Shown here one piece after another: positions 10,087-21,273 of a stretch of DNA of 64,000 nucleotides. This stretch comes from Stereocaulon alpinum (lineage: Eukaryota > Ascomycota > Lecanoromycetes > Lecanorales > Stereocaulaceae), in contig JAEUBA010000077.1 in NCBI GenBank assembly GCA_018257865.1, positions 91,455 to 155,454 of the forward strand, written 5' to 3'. The position numbers and the translations under genes were made by a program. The notes under the pieces were generated by a model. That model saw only the letters and a list, made by a program, of their open reading frames with translations, was not told the origin of the DNA and made no database searches. The stretch's first letter is position 1, and the number at the start of each line of letters is the position of its first letter.

Positions 10087-12508
10087 TTATTCCATCTCAA
10101 TTGTGCCTTATGAATCGTTAGCATTTTCCGGTCTTGTACTATCGGATGGGCTCTTACCTGGCGGTTTGCTTGTGATATCGTACAACACCCTGGTGATCCC
10201 CTCCACCTCATTGGTGATTCTGCTTGACACCCTGTCAAGGAAGGTGCGGTTCTCGATATCGAAATGAGTCCTCACAGCGGTCATGAAGTCAGTCGTTTCG
10301 ACCTGGGTGACTCTTAGTTACCACACGAATGTGTAGGTTTCTGAAAGTGGACACTTACAGCTCTTAGGCTGATGATCTGTCCATATTCGCGTTTATCTCC
10401 CATTACACCGACAGCTCTGACCGGCAACAAAGCCGCAAAGGCTTGGCTTGTTTTGCGGTATAAGTCATTTGCTATGAGCTCATCTATGAATATTTTGTCG
10501 GCTTGACGAGCGATCCGCAACTGAGATTCAGTGACCTCTCCAAGCACCCTTACGGCTAAACCTGGCCCTGTACGTGGATTAGACTGTTGCCGTAGCTTGT
10601 GGAAAGATGAGGCATACCTGGGAAAGGGTGTCTCCACACAAGGTCCTCTGGTATACCAAGTTTTGTCCCCTAGAACATGGTGAATAAGGCCTCTAGGTTG
10701 TTTTCGCTGGTACTGACCAGTATCCGGACTTCGTCTTTGAACAGCTCCCTTAGCGGTTCGATGAGCTTTAGACGCATTGCTGCGGGTAGACCACCAACAT
10801 TGTGGTGAGATTTAATGGTTTCGCTAGGGCCTAAAGGGCGTAAGCAGGGCTTCAATTTCAAACATTTCGGTAAATCCAGCTTACCTTTAAAGGAGAGTGA
10901 CTCAATCACATCGGGATACTGCTCGTATCAGTAAGCTTAGCGGGTGTCATAATTCTATGTACGTACCAGTGTGCCTTGGAGAAGCCATTCAATGTCGCCA
11001 GCATTGGGGGAGTTCGCGGCCGCTGCTTCCACTTTGTGGGCTTCCTCCTGAAAAACCTCGATGAAGTTACGGCCAATGATCTTTCTCTTCTGTTCCGGAT
11101 CGGTAATTCCCTTCAACTCCCCAAGGAAGCGCTGGCCTGCATCTACGACTGTCAATTGTATACCGAGGTGCTTTGTCAAGGTCTTATGCACAGTTTTGGC
11201 TTCATCTTGACGCAACAAGCCATTATCGACCTGCAAAGCCTTAGTATTTTACAGGGTCTTTGGGTATTTTGCTTACCAGAACAGCATGGAATCGGCCCCC
11301 GATAGCTTCGTTCATAAGCTTGGCAGCCACCTATCAAGGTTTTAACGCCAGAACTCGTGCGTATTGCATTGTCACACCACATACTGTACTGTCCACTCCT
11401 CCACTCACAGCACCAATAACTTGGCCTTTCTCACCAACGAGCGATCTTATACGCGCGATCTCTTTCCTCTTAAATTCCTGCATTGTCCAATGTTGTCTGG
11501 CGGTGCAGATCTCCACTGCAAAATTCCTTAGCAGCTCAGTCCCTTTGGGAGTGTGGGAAACCTCGGGATGGAATCTTTCAATCATCAGAGACGGTATTCG
11601 ATCGGGAAAATAACCATAGGACACTCACTGAATGCCATAGTATGGTTTTGTATCGTGAACAATACCAGCAAAGGGCGCGTTGGGAGTATCTGCGATGACC
11701 GTGAAAGATGCTGGGATATGTGATAGCTTGTCGCCTGTATGAACAACTTGAGCGGTCATTGTTTTGATCTTTAATAGATAGTCAATTACCATGAGACATC
11801 CAGACATCCAAGTCATTGCCAAGGCCCTGGAACAGCTTATCTAAATGGTCTGCTTCACCCTTATGTTTCTCGATTTTCAATTTAGCATGGCCGTATTCAC
11901 GCTTCTCGCCAGCAAGCACATTTTCGTTGTTGTGGTGCCATGCAATTTCTTGTAAGCCATAACATATGCCTAAGATCGGGACATTTAGTTGAGAGAGTTG
12001 AGCCCAATTCACATGCGGTGCGCCCTTTTCGTAAACAGAGTACTGGATATGTCCACATCTAGTAAGTTGGTAACCTAAAAGTCTGTTCAAGAGCTACTTA
12101 CGGGACCCCCAGAAAGTATGATGCCTGTAGTGTTTAAGCAAACTCAAAAGCAAAACGTTGGGCATCTGACCAACCTTTTGGCTTCCATGAAAGGTCAAGG
12201 ATCTTAGCTGTGCATGGTAGAAGCTCTGAGTAGATCTGGAGGTCTACACTTTTTAGACTCATGCTTACGATATGTATAGACTGAAGGTTGATTTACCACG
12301 TAGACGTCTCGTAATCAAGTGTGAGTACCTATCTGTAGGTCAACTCTGCAGGTCCTGCGCCTTCCTAGCGTTGCACTGACTGGGAACCGAAGTCAAGAAC
12401 CAGCTAATGTGCTATCAGCAAGAAACATTTCCCGCGTATTGTTCTACGTACAAGTGTGTCAAAGGTCGAACTAGGTGGTGCCGTGGCCGGCTCACCACTT
12501 GTTTCCAT
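10087..12508 (-). CDS. GUA1: GMP synthase (glutamine-hydrolysing), 16 exons
   Basis: The enzyme amidates XMP to GMP using glutamine and ATP, the last step of de novo guanine nucleotide synthesis. Sixteen exons join in frame to 547 aa: 12508..12452, 12403..12381, 12328..12297, 12243..12175, 12124..12102, 12042..11790, 11734..11629, 11574..11385, 11330..11277, 11230..10967, 10918..10885, 10830..10718, 10669..10618, 10567..10359, 10302..10158, 10106..10087. The class I amidotransferase domain has LVLDFGSQYSHLITRRLR, nucleophile ILGICYGLQ (C95) and FHPEVSH (H190, E192). The ATP pyrophosphatase domain has the P-loop SGGVDS (245-250). The dimerisation domain contains FPGPGLAVRVLGEVTESQ and ends SKPPGTIEME. 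The first ATG (12508) was chosen because it precedes the conserved FDTL/LVLDFGSQ join. The intron number is unusually high, and five coding exons are under 40 nt. It is divergent from BCP1. Confidence 0.96.
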
Positions 12509-12722
12509 GTTCTAGATCCAGAAAGAATTGGTAGAGCTGAACGCAATAAGTTCATACTAAAGAGAAGAAATGTCACGAAGATTTCGTGTCTTTGGAGGGC
12601 TTCAACCCTTATCGATTGCATAAGGCTGCGGGCAAGATCGCGTGAGAAGGCAATTTTTCCCGAGTGCTCTTCTCCACAGGCAGGTCGTGCTTCGAACGTA
12701 CCAACAGGCTTGACAATTCACA
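12509..12722. promoter_or_regulatory. Compact divergent promoter GUA1 / BCP1
   Basis: Only 214 bp separate the two divergent start codons, so both genes must share core promoter sequence. No TATA box is obvious. Coordinated expression would make sense, since GTP supply and ribosome assembly are both growth-linked, but that is inference. Confidence 0.55.
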
Positions 12723-13698
12723 ATGGCGAAGCGAAAGGAGATAATAGACGAATGTATGAAAGAGCAAGAGTCTGCAGAAAGCAGCTCCGACGAAAGCAGC
12801 AGCGAAGATGTACGCAACATTGAACAGTATCTCCAACCAAAGCTAATCTAATTGGCAGGACACAGATATGCTAGACGTCGAATTCGAATGGTTTGATCCA
12901 CAGCCCGAGCACGACTTCCATGGCCTGAAGACTCTCCTACGGCAACTGTTCGATGTTGATGCACAGTCCTTCGATCTTAGTGCTCTCACAGACCTAATAC
13001 TGGCGCAACCTCTATTAGGGTCTACTGTCAAAGTGGAGGGCAATGAGAGCGATCCTTATGCTTTCCTTACCGTGCTCAACACGCATGAACATAAGGTAAT
13101 CGGTGCATTCAACTTCGGGCGAACGCTGTCCTGACATGAGCTCAAGGACAAACCCATCATCCAACAGTTGACCCGATACATCGAATCACAATGCAAGCAG
13201 AATACCGACCTCTCGCAGCTCGGAACATTCCTGACACCCTCAAATGAAACTCGGGTTGGCCTTGTGCTTACTGAAAGATTGATCAATATCCCCTCCGAGG
13301 TGGTGCCACCAATGTACAAGATGCTATTAGAGGAAATTTCGTGGGCAATTGAGGAGAAGGAACCATACAATTTCACTCACTACCTAATCTTCTCGAAAAC
13401 CTACCGAGAAGTCGCATCAGCTTTGGATGAAGAGGACACACCTAAGGCAAAGAAGCACAAGAAAGCTGCCAAGAAAGGGTCCTCAGAAATGTTCTATTTT
13501 CACCCTGAGGATGAGGTTCTGCAGAGACACGCTGTGGCTTCTGGGAGCTTTGGCTATTTGAAGGAGGCCGCAGGATCGGATTCCAAGAGGACCTTTCAAG
13601 AGCTTGGTGTCAAGCCAGAAGGACACATGATATTAATAGAGGCTGCTAAATTCGAAGGAGCCGTCAAAGCTCTTCAGGAATACTTCAATCAAAGCTAA
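12723..13698 (+). CDS. BCP1: Bcp1/BCCIP family protein
   Basis: Bcp1 is a nuclear protein required for ribosome biogenesis; in yeast it escorts ribosomal protein Rpl23 (uL14) and affects nuclear export of Mss4. Three exons (12723..12809, 12859..13095, 13141..13698) join in frame to 293 aa, against 283 in yeast. The N-terminus is basic, then Ser/Glu-rich (ESAESSSDESSSED). The conserved core begins DVEFEWFDPQPEHDFHGLK. Other family marks are LAQPLLGSTVKVEG, a lysine-rich insert (about residues 206-218, KAKKHKKAAKKG) and MFYFHPEDE near residue 225. Both introns are short (49 and 45 nt). The second ends at CATGAG and reads through in one frame to a TGA if retained. Its 3' end converges on ARO7, with 60 bp between stops. 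Confidence 0.92.
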
Positions 13699-13758
13699 TA
13701 ACTCTATTCTTTTTCTATGGCAAGAACTCCTATAAGCATTGACGCAACCTATGGCGCT

Positions 13759-14676
13759 CTACTCCCACTCCGTGCCCTTGAGTCGTTGCATCAGGTACTC
13801 CACTTCCACCACCTTTGTTAGTGGTATCACAGTTTCCTGATCAAATTAATAGCTGAAATTGATAGCGTCTTACCGTAATGATGGGGGACGACGTGCTTAC
13901 CTCATACATCGCTACCACGGCATCTACGTTAATCTTCCCCTCGCCTTCAGCACCAATACTCGGATCAGTGCCGTACGTCCTTGCCTTCAACCGGAGTCGT
14001 TCCAGTACTTTCTTTTCAACCTTGGCATTGGTGATAGCTGCATCGATTTCCCCACGATTTTCGTCTCGTATCAACTTTACGAATCTATCCGTTTCTTGCT
14101 GGAACTTCGATTCGGCGACGAACTTGCCAAAGTGAATTCTGCGAGACAGGGCTTGGAGACATGCTACATCACAGGTTGCAGCGGACCCATAATTTTCTTG
14201 CTTCTCGCCACGATCTTCTCGTCCAAATTCTCTACAAACCCGCGGCAGAATGACCTCGATGTACTTCCGTTTGATCTCCAGGTTGACATTGACATTGTTG
14301 GCATGCAAGATCTTGGGATAGTCTAGGGGCTGGAGGATTGGCTTCTGAACGGCATCGGGAAAGAATGCATATTCATCCGGTGATTCATAGCGGCGCACAA
14401 GCGACTGGAGGCGTTCTTGCTCCCTGAGCATCCAATCAAACAAGCTCAGGTCGCTGCCTGGGATTTGGACCCCGCCTGGTACGTAGATAGTCGGGTTCAG
14501 TGGAAATTGGACGCGCTCTATGAGATGAAATGTTATCGTATCCTCAAGTCGTCTGTGCTTTGTCAGCTAGCCCGGGTCACTCGATCATTCTGTAGTAGTC
14601 CATACACCAGTTGAAAGCGGATGTTGGCTAAGTCCAATGCTTTTGACGCATCAGAGAGGTCAATTGCAGTGTCCAT
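13759..14676 (-). CDS. ARO7: Chorismate mutase (AroQ eukaryotic type)
   Basis: The enzyme converts chorismate to prephenate, the committed step to phenylalanine and tyrosine, in the cytosol. Three exons (14676..14606, 14552..13901, 13836..13759) join in frame to 266 aa (yeast 256). The start MDTAIDLSDASKALDL leads into the first active-site helix IRFQLVRLEDTITFHLIERV. Conserved blocks follow: NPTIYVPGGVQIPGSDLSLFDWML, YESPDEYAFFPDAVQKP, and a central LHANNVNVNLEIKRKYIEVILPRVC. The end is VIPLTKVVEVEYLMQRL. The all-helical fungal type with a Trp-activated, Tyr-inhibited regulatory region is expected from family knowledge. I did not verify individual effector residues. It is divergent from MDV1 and convergent with BCP1. 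Confidence 0.95.
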
Positions 14677-15187
14677 AACTTCAAAGACTATTCGTCGCCA
14701 CGTTTGCAGAAAGAGAAAGCTTTCAGACAGCGAGATAAATAAGTCAAAGGTAGTGTGACAAACACTATGCAGGTCAGACTTCCAAGGCTCCTGTGAAGCA
14801 CACCGCACCTTCCGGCGGAGACGCAAGCATCCGCGAACGACTCCGCAGAGTTATGTCCAAATGCCCAGCGTCCGACCCTGCATGGTACAAAGGAGAGTCT
14901 AATCACAGAAGAGACGAATGAACAAGCTGCTGCCCGAGATCATGGCACAATGCCAGCTAGTTGAACGGAATCGATCGAGAATGACGATTTCGGTAGGTTG
15001 ACTTCTCAGCCCTATAAACCGGCATTTAGTTCTACATTCGCCGTCATCAGATGCTCAACGTGCTCGTGTGCATCAACAAGGTACATTAACAAAAGGCATA
15101 TGAGCTATACACTTGGAACTACTCAAGATATATGGTCTACGGATATGCAGCCAATATAAGATTGGATCACGCCGAGGTGCTTGCGGA
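14677..15187. promoter_or_regulatory. Divergent intergenic region ARO7 / MDV1
   Basis: These 511 bp hold both promoters. No short repeat, RNA gene or clear TATA box was found. A Gcn4/CpcA-type site would be expected for ARO7, but I did not find a convincing TGACTCA. Confidence 0.45.
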
Positions 15188-17272
15188 ATGGCAGGCCGAG
15201 ATAATTCCCCAGCAGCGCGTCACCAGCGGACTGCGTCTGAAGAAAGCGGCATGCTGGGAACCACCTTGACTGTAAGAGCCTCCAAAGTCGTGCAATACGT
15301 AGTCCTAATTCTATCAGACTCGAAATATCGAAGCTTTCGGGCGAAAAGTTACCACGACAGCCAGCCATCTGATAGGCGACCCAAGCAGCAGCATCCACTA
15401 TCAACATGCCATGAACGAGCTACAGAAAGAGCTACGACGCCCAGGCATACAACAGAGGGTTTTCTCCTATGCCAAAGCTTCCCCCACTGAATTGGTCCGT
15501 TCCAAACTCTCAACATCCGAGATTCAACACCGGGCACTCACATATCTCCCGGACGAAATGTTGGCGAACATTCCGGAAGATGAGAACGTCTACTCGCTTT
15601 TTCAGGGCTTCCAGGCGACGCTACCAGAGGAAGAAAGTTCCGAACACAGGAAAAAACAAAGGCGGCGCAATTTGAAGGGCCAGAAGCTCCTAGAGGGGGT
15701 TGATGATGACGAGCCAGCTACCCCACTAGAAAAGTTGAAAAAGGAAAGAGAGAAGTTGAATCACAAGCTTGAGATGATGAGTGTCCGGAAGAACATGTGC
15801 TCGTCAGAAATCAGGGAGATAGACAACAAGATCTCGAATCTGAACACCATGCGCAAAATCGTTCTGGATAGGCTCGGAGATCTAGAGCAGGACGAAGTAC
15901 AGATGGAGCAAGATCTTCTCGAAGCAGATAACAAGCTCGAAGATATGTTAGAAGAACTGGACGATGCCGCAACACTTAATCCCACAGCTACACCGCCTAC
16001 CGAAATCGATGTGGAAACAGAGATCACAGAGGAAGAAACGTCCTTTATGTCCGCATCCATCTACGAAAAGATCCCATCTCCAAAAACCAAACGTCACAAG
16101 CCTTCCCGCCGGAAATCCATGCCCATAAGACACGAGCACTTTGAAGCTGGCTCGGCCATTAAAGAGTTCCAAGCTCACAACGACATGATCACAGCCCTCG
16201 ACTTCGATGCCCCTTTCGGCACCATGGTTACATCAGCCCTAGACGACACAGTCCGCGTCTGGGATCTGAACCTTGGCCGGTGCATAGGTCTCTTAGAAGG
16301 CCACCAAGCCTCTGTCCGCTGTCTACAAGTCGAAGACAACATCGTAGCCACCGGCTCCATGGACGCATCTATCCGTCTGTGGGATCTCAACCAAGCAGAA
16401 TATTCGACCCGCCTCGACAGCACCAAGGAGGAGGAAGTAGAAGAAGACGGCCTTGCTCCCGAAGACCCCAACAAAGCGCCGCAACCCCCGCAAACATCAA
16501 GCATGGAAGCCTGTCCCCTCTTCTCTCTCGAAGCCCACGTCGCTGAAGTGACCGCATTACATTTCCGCGGCGATACCCTCGTTTCAGGCTCCGCAGACAA
16601 GACGCTCCGCCAATGGGACCTCGTCAAAGGCCGATGCGTTCAGACTCTTGATGTTCTTTGGGCAGCAGCTCAAGCATCGGCGACCATCAATAGCAGCAAC
16701 ACCAATGAGGGGCAATGGCGCACCGCAGGCCGCTTACCAGATGCATCGGCGGATTTTGTAGGCGCGTTACAATGCTTTGATGCAGCACTGGCATGTGGGA
16801 CAGCGGATGGGATGGTTCGACTGTGGGATCTGCGGAGCGGACAGGTACATAGGAGTCTAGTAGGGCATACGGGGCCCGTGACATGCCTCCAATTCGACGA
16901 CGTGCACTTAGTGACTGGGAGTCTAGACCGAAGTATACGAGTAAGTCCATTCACTCCCCACCCAAAAAGCGTACATCTGCTAATTGACCGATTCAGATAT
17001 GGGATCTCCGCACCGGCTCCATCCACGACGCCTACGCCTATGACAACCCAATAACAAGCATGATGTTCGACTCGCGCCGCATCGTCGCCGCAGCAGGCGA
17101 GCCCGTAGCCAAAATCTACGACAAAACAGATGGCCGGCATTGGGATTGCGGCGCTGGTATGCATGCTGAGGAGGAGGGAAGGAGCCCGGCTAGTGTGGAG
17201 AGGGTAAGGGTTAAGGATGGGTATTTGACTGAGGGGAGGAAGGATGGGGTTGTGGGGATTTGGACGTGTTAG
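15188..17272 (+). CDS. MDV1: Mitochondrial division protein 1 (WD40 adaptor for Dnm1)
   Basis: Mdv1/Caf4 proteins link the outer-membrane anchor Fis1 to the dynamin Dnm1 during mitochondrial fission. Three exons (15188..15271, 15318..16940, 16997..17272) give 660 aa. An N-terminal Fis1-binding helical region (TRNIEAFGRKVTTTASHLIG, then MNELQKELRRPGIQQRVF) is followed by an acidic/basic linker. A long coiled coil spans about residues 160-260 (LEKLKKEREKLNHKLEMMS, MEQDLLEADNKLEDMLEELD) and a basic stretch KRHKPSRRKSMP follows. A WD40 propeller runs from about residue 305 to the end, with repeats marked by DDTVRVWDLN, DASIRLWDLN, DKTLRQWDL, DGMVRLWDLRSG and a final GVVGIWTC. The start was chosen because the first 28 residues splice cleanly onto the conserved helix. 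Introns are 46 and 56 nt. Confidence 0.93.
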
Positions 17273-18598
17273 TGTAGTAAAGTAGATGGTTTTGGTTTGT
17301 AGAATATGTATATAGGTTGAGTGATATCTGCAATGAACGGGGTGAATGTTTCAAGTTTGAGTAAAGACCACTTTTTCTAACGTTGAGTACCTGGTGATAG
17401 CTCATTTAGTTATGGATTGGTATGTCTGTGATTACTATCGGCCCTATCTGCTTCCATTATTCTCGTGGCACGAAATGGGTATGTGGCCTTGCGTCAAACT
17501 TCCAGATCTTGAGAGAAAAAGAGTCTTTACACTATCTTTGTGCACGAAAACAGACCATTATAGCGAAAAGTCCTGTAATGGTGATTCCTTCTATATCCAA
17601 GCATCTTATAGCAGAGAGGTGCGTAGAAGAGGCCCTTAGAATATGGAGGTGAAGATATTGCATCTACAAGTCCTGCGAGGTTGAGATGCTGAGATTATTA
17701 CCGTTGGGTTCCTTCCATGTCCGACTCGGATATGAAGAAGTGGTGAGTACCTCTTCGATGCTCGCTTCTCCTTGCAGGATTGAAGTGCCGGAGCCATGCA
17801 CCGTAGGATATTTTGTTGGTAGGCGATGTATCCAGATCGAAGGAAAGGCTGAAGAAGCTGTGTAGTTTGGTCGAGGACCTGACTTCGATCCGCAGCTTAG
17901 ACTCTCAGCCTTGAGGAATGCGGTTGTCCTTCACTATAATAGTGTTCTACCTATCAAGGAAATATGCAGGTAAACGTGAAAGTTTGGGGAGCTATTTAAC
18001 TTTATATATATCATATATATTGAAGTGAAATCTCCTTAGTAGGAGGGTAGATTTGACCAGGGTAGATAAAAGCATTGGAAGCGCGGGGTGCCGCCTGGGG
18101 CTCGAGATGTCAAAGCTTTGACTAGGTACCTTGCTGCCGCAAAAGCCATCTACAGCCAATGGCCTTAGTCATTCTTCTCACTTGGATCGGCCCCGGTGGC
18201 TGTGTCCAATGACTCTTGATACGTGTTGCCAGGTCGCTCGCCCCAAAACACGAGTTTGCCTTGGTCTGACGTGATGCCGTGGCATGGTGGTTACCTTATC
18301 GTCCTATTGCTTTCACGTTGAGCGAGCCGACTCTTACCACACTTATCGATTAGGGAAGCGCATACTACAATCCTTCCACGTGTACGGCCACTCTTGGTCG
18401 ACCTTCTCCATAAGCGTAGTATGGGGTTGAACTCCTGCAACATGCCCACGGACATTGCCGGGTGTAGTCCGAGTGCTGACACCAGCTCACAACATAGACA
18501 CCATGAGTGCGACATCGGCTCAAGTGTCTTGATCTGCGGTGAGATACGCTAGCAGGCGCCTCAACCCGATTTCAATCAATGGACATCTTGGCGTAGAC
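17273..18598. other. Gene-free 1.3 kb intergenic region
   Basis: This region lies between the MDV1 stop and the OPI10/Hikeshi stop (convergent genes). The part 17,990-18,030 contains a short AT palindrome-like stretch (TATATATATCATATATAT). A few short open frames occur (for example 18,291-18,515 minus), but none has recognisable domains or consistent splice partners. CA and TG dinucleotides are normal here, so it is not RIP-mutated. I see no tRNA or other RNA gene. Confidence 0.45.
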
Positions 18599-19279
18599 TC
18601 AGCCGTCGGCATCTCTTTCCAAGAAAGTGGGATCACTGGCGATCCTCCTCTCAAACTTGGACCACCAATCTTGAAAACTTTTCAAAGGAACCACCTCTTG
18701 TCCTCCTTGGCCAGTATTGCCAGCAAAGCTAGCCAGGAAATTGAAAGCGTTTTGTATGATGCGTTGTGCTAAGACCTTGGTTGACAGCGGTGTAGGCTTT
18801 TGCTGGCCTTTTGCTAGTACAAGCGCTATCGATGAAGATGCCTGGGTAGCCTTCAAGGCTTCCAGTTGTGATGTTATCGAAACAGCAGGTTCAATTGAAA
18901 TGCCCACTGTGACCTCTCCAGTGGCGGCTGTGCCGTTGCTCGTAGTCAAGGTCTGGTCATCATCCGTCATCTCATCCTCTACAGAGCCATTGCCACCTAA
19001 TACAGTCTCACGGCTCCCGCTGACACGAAATATTGCGCTTTGTTTCTCTGTGCCAATTGCCCCTAAGAGCTTGAATTCCGAAGCACCAGGGAGTTGCAGA
19101 TAGACACCGGCTAAACTGCCATCTGGCAGTGTGGTCCCGGGCAAAAGGAAGATCACGATATGAGTGAAGGAGGGCATAGAAGGGAAGGCGAATGCGTACT
19201 GGGTGGGCGACACAACGGCAGGGTTGGCGAGCACAGCCCGTGAAGGGAGGATGAGTCCGAAGGGTGGCGTTGTGGCCAT
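18599..19279 (-). CDS. OPI10: OPI10/Hikeshi family protein (Hsp70 nuclear import carrier)
   Basis: Hikeshi-family proteins carry Hsp70 into the nucleus under heat stress; the yeast member Opi10 is linked to inositol regulation. The single-exon frame gives 226 aa from the ATG at 19279, against about 197 (human) and 246 (yeast). The N-terminal beta-rich domain is clear: FGLILPSRAVL, the conserved SPTQYAFAFP, then FTHIVIFLLPGTTLP and FKLLGAIGTEKQSAIFRV. A Ser/Thr/Asp-rich linker follows (around DDDQTLTTSNGTAAT), then the C-terminal helical part with AQRIIQNAFNFLASFAG and FQDWWSKFERRI. An upstream in-frame ATG at 19348 would add 23 unconserved residues, so I prefer 19279. A spliced N-terminal extension cannot be excluded. 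It is divergent from the Nudix gene. Confidence 0.87.
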   Translation of the reverse strand: MATTPPFGLILPSRAVLANPAVVSPTQYAFAFPSMPSFTHIVIFLLPGTTLPDGSLAGVYLQLPGASEFKLLGAIGTEKQSAIFRVSGSRETVLGGNGSVEDEMTDDDQTLTTSNGTAATGEVTVGISIEPAVSITSQLEALKATQASSSIALVLAKGQQKPTPLSTKVLAQRIIQNAFNFLASFAGNTGQGGQEVVPLKSFQDWWSKFERRIASDPTFLERDADG

Positions 19280-19645
19280 TCCTGTACAACCGTTGGCTAT
19301 AGCTGATATCTCCGCGAATCGTACGTGTAACGCTTGTGTGCGACCCAACGGTATAGAGATACAAGGTTGAGAAGGGGAGTATTCAGGTGCTCGAGAAAAC
19401 TATGTGCGAGGAGCGGAGGAAGCTGCGGAGATGGGAGTGCTTGGCACGGCTTATCGATAAGCTTCATGTGCGAAGATCCATTTCTAAAGGATGACGTCCC
19501 GCAGCAGCAGGCCAGTGAGGCACCTTCTATGGCCGAGTATGGTCGAGTATATAAGTAGACGAGACTCAATGGTTGATATGGCAATTGAATCTCTCATTTT
19601 CCCAAATCCTGAAAGAGCTGTGACTGCGAGATCTTCAAGGTCAAT
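19280..19645. promoter_or_regulatory. Divergent intergenic region OPI10 / Nudix gene
   Basis: These 366 bp hold both promoters. No exact heat-shock element array (alternating GAA/TTC blocks) was evident by eye, although single TTC/GAA half sites occur. Confidence 0.4.
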
Positions 19646-20641
19646 ATGAAATCGAACCTTGACCTCATTAACGAAACCGACAAGTAAATTGTCCCCAACG
19701 TTCGTCAACTTGTTGTACTAAGATTATGCAGCTTCCCGTATTACGAGGACAACCCGGAGAAGTACGCCGGATTTCGTTCATCCTACTGGAATTTCCATCT
19801 CCGTGGAGGGTTTGGACCTCATGGCTACATGCCCCAATATGTGTTCAAGAGATTCGCCGAAATGCCCTGGGTCAACGCTTGGGACATCGACACTGAAAGA
19901 AAGACTTTGACACCGGGTCCTGGTCGCGAAGAGGATATTATTCGACAAGAATTGGAACAAGCCAAGAAGAAGGGAGTATTCGAAGTGCTGAAGACTGGCT
20001 GGCGAAATGAGCTATACCCAATATATGGACACAATAACCCTTCAGAGAAGACCATTAGCATGGAGCGTGCAGGAAGTGCCTTGTTTGGGATAAACAGCTA
20101 TGGCGTGCACATGACTGTCTATGTCAATACACCAGAAGGGATGAAAATATGGGTGCCGAGAAGAGCCAAGAATAAACAGACATATGGTGGCTATTTGGAC
20201 AACACCGTTGCAGGCGGTCTGAGCACAGGAGAACAGCCATTCGAGTGCATGATAAGAGAGTGCGCCGAAGAAGCCTCATTCCCCGAAAACCTTGTCCGGT
20301 CTAACGCCAAACCATGTGGGACCGTCTCATACATTCACATCAGGGACGAGAGAGCAGGCGGAGAAACGGGACTGGTCCAGCCGGAGTGCCAGCATGTCTA
20401 TGATATGGAGATTGGTGCCGATGTGATACCTAAGCCCTGCGACAACGAAGTCGAGGACTTCTATCTGTGGACGGTGCAGCAGGTGCAGGAAGCGCTAGCG
20501 GAGGGGCACTTTAAGCCGAACTGCGCCTTGGTGCTGTTGGATTTCTTTGTCCGGCATGGGATCTTGGCGGGCGAGAACGAGCCGGATTATATTGAGATTG
20601 TTTCCAGGCTGCATAGGAAGTTGCCATTCCCAACTTCATAG
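19646..20641 (+). CDS. Nudix hydrolase with N-terminal DUF4743 domain
   Basis: Two exons (19646..19683, 19732..20641) give 315 aa. The N-terminal half matches the DUF4743 region of fungal and plant thiamine-pyrophosphokinase-related Nudix proteins (yeast YJR142W, plant NUDT20/24 type): NFPYYEDNP, then FGYMP-like PHGYMPQYVFKRF, and FGINSYGVHMTVYV. The Nudix box, about residues 174-195, reads GGLSTGEQPFECM then IRECAEEAS, preserving the GX5EX7REX2EE core; the last conserved Gly is replaced. Damaged thiamine diphosphates (oxo- and oxy-thiamine forms) are known substrates for this branch. Assigning that activity here is inference. The product looks soluble, with no targeting signal that I can see. 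Its stop lies 138 bp from that of RPB8, in convergent orientation. Confidence 0.9.
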
Positions 20642-20779
20642 AGTTTGAGGGTGTCCATGCATTCGAAGTCGTTCATAGATAGCACTTGCCCCAACGGCAA
20701 AGTAGCATGCAATCGATTCCACTGGTATCTCTTCGACTCCTGCAATGTCCGCTAAACGACCAACTTTTTCTGCCTCCAC

Positions 20780-21273
20780 TCATTTCTTCATGCAAAGGTA
20801 GACGTAATCGATCCTCAAAGGTGTAAGATTCTTGTACGGTCCTTCCATATAGAGCAGCAGTCCCCCGAAGCTCACGAAAACTTTTCTGTAACACCCAACC
20901 ATTAGCCCTCGGACCTCCATATCCAGTCCACAGACGCAAAATGCACTCACATATTCTCATCATCCCCCTCCTCAAACCGATAAATTTTCCCATGACAAAC
21001 ATAATCATACCCATCCGCCATACTACTCTCCCCCATCCCAATATCCCTCCAACCCTTCCCATCATCCTTACTCCCATCAATACTCAACGTACTCGCAAGC
21101 AGAATTTGTAACCGATCGCCATTCTGGCACGGGAAAAGTTCGCTGTTGACGTCTAGGGTGAGGGTCGTTTCGCCGCCTTCGTTGTGCGCTGTGAGACGGG
21201 CGACGCGGTCGTATTTTTGGGCGTTGATGTCTGTTACTGTGAAGGTGTCGGAGAAGAGGGATGCGTCGCCCAT
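20780..21273 (-). CDS. RPB8: RNA polymerase subunit Rpb8 (ABC14.5), shared by Pol I, II and III
   Basis: Rpb8 is a small OB-fold subunit of all three nuclear RNA polymerases. Two exons (21273..20951 and 20885..20780; intron GTGAGT...TGTTACAG, 65 nt) give 142 aa, close to the usual 145-150. Family marks are the start DASLFSDTFTVTDINAQKYD and RVARLTAHN, LTLDVNSELFPCQNGDRLQI, then ADGYDYVCHGKIYRFEE. The C-terminus spliced from exon 2 is KVFVSFGGLLLYMEGPYKN followed by YVYLCMKK. This gene is the last one before the RIP-mutated repeat block: the mutated sequence begins about 200 bp upstream of its start codon, leaving a very short intact promoter. Confidence 0.95.

Noticed and set aside
18291..18515. 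Short minus-strand open frame in the 1.3 kb gap
   Set aside because: Cys/Ser/Arg-rich random-looking translation with no recognisable domain.
19279..19348. Upstream ATG at 19348 as the start of OPI10
   Set aside because: It adds 23 residues not resembling the family N-terminus; the conserved part begins at the ATG at 19279.
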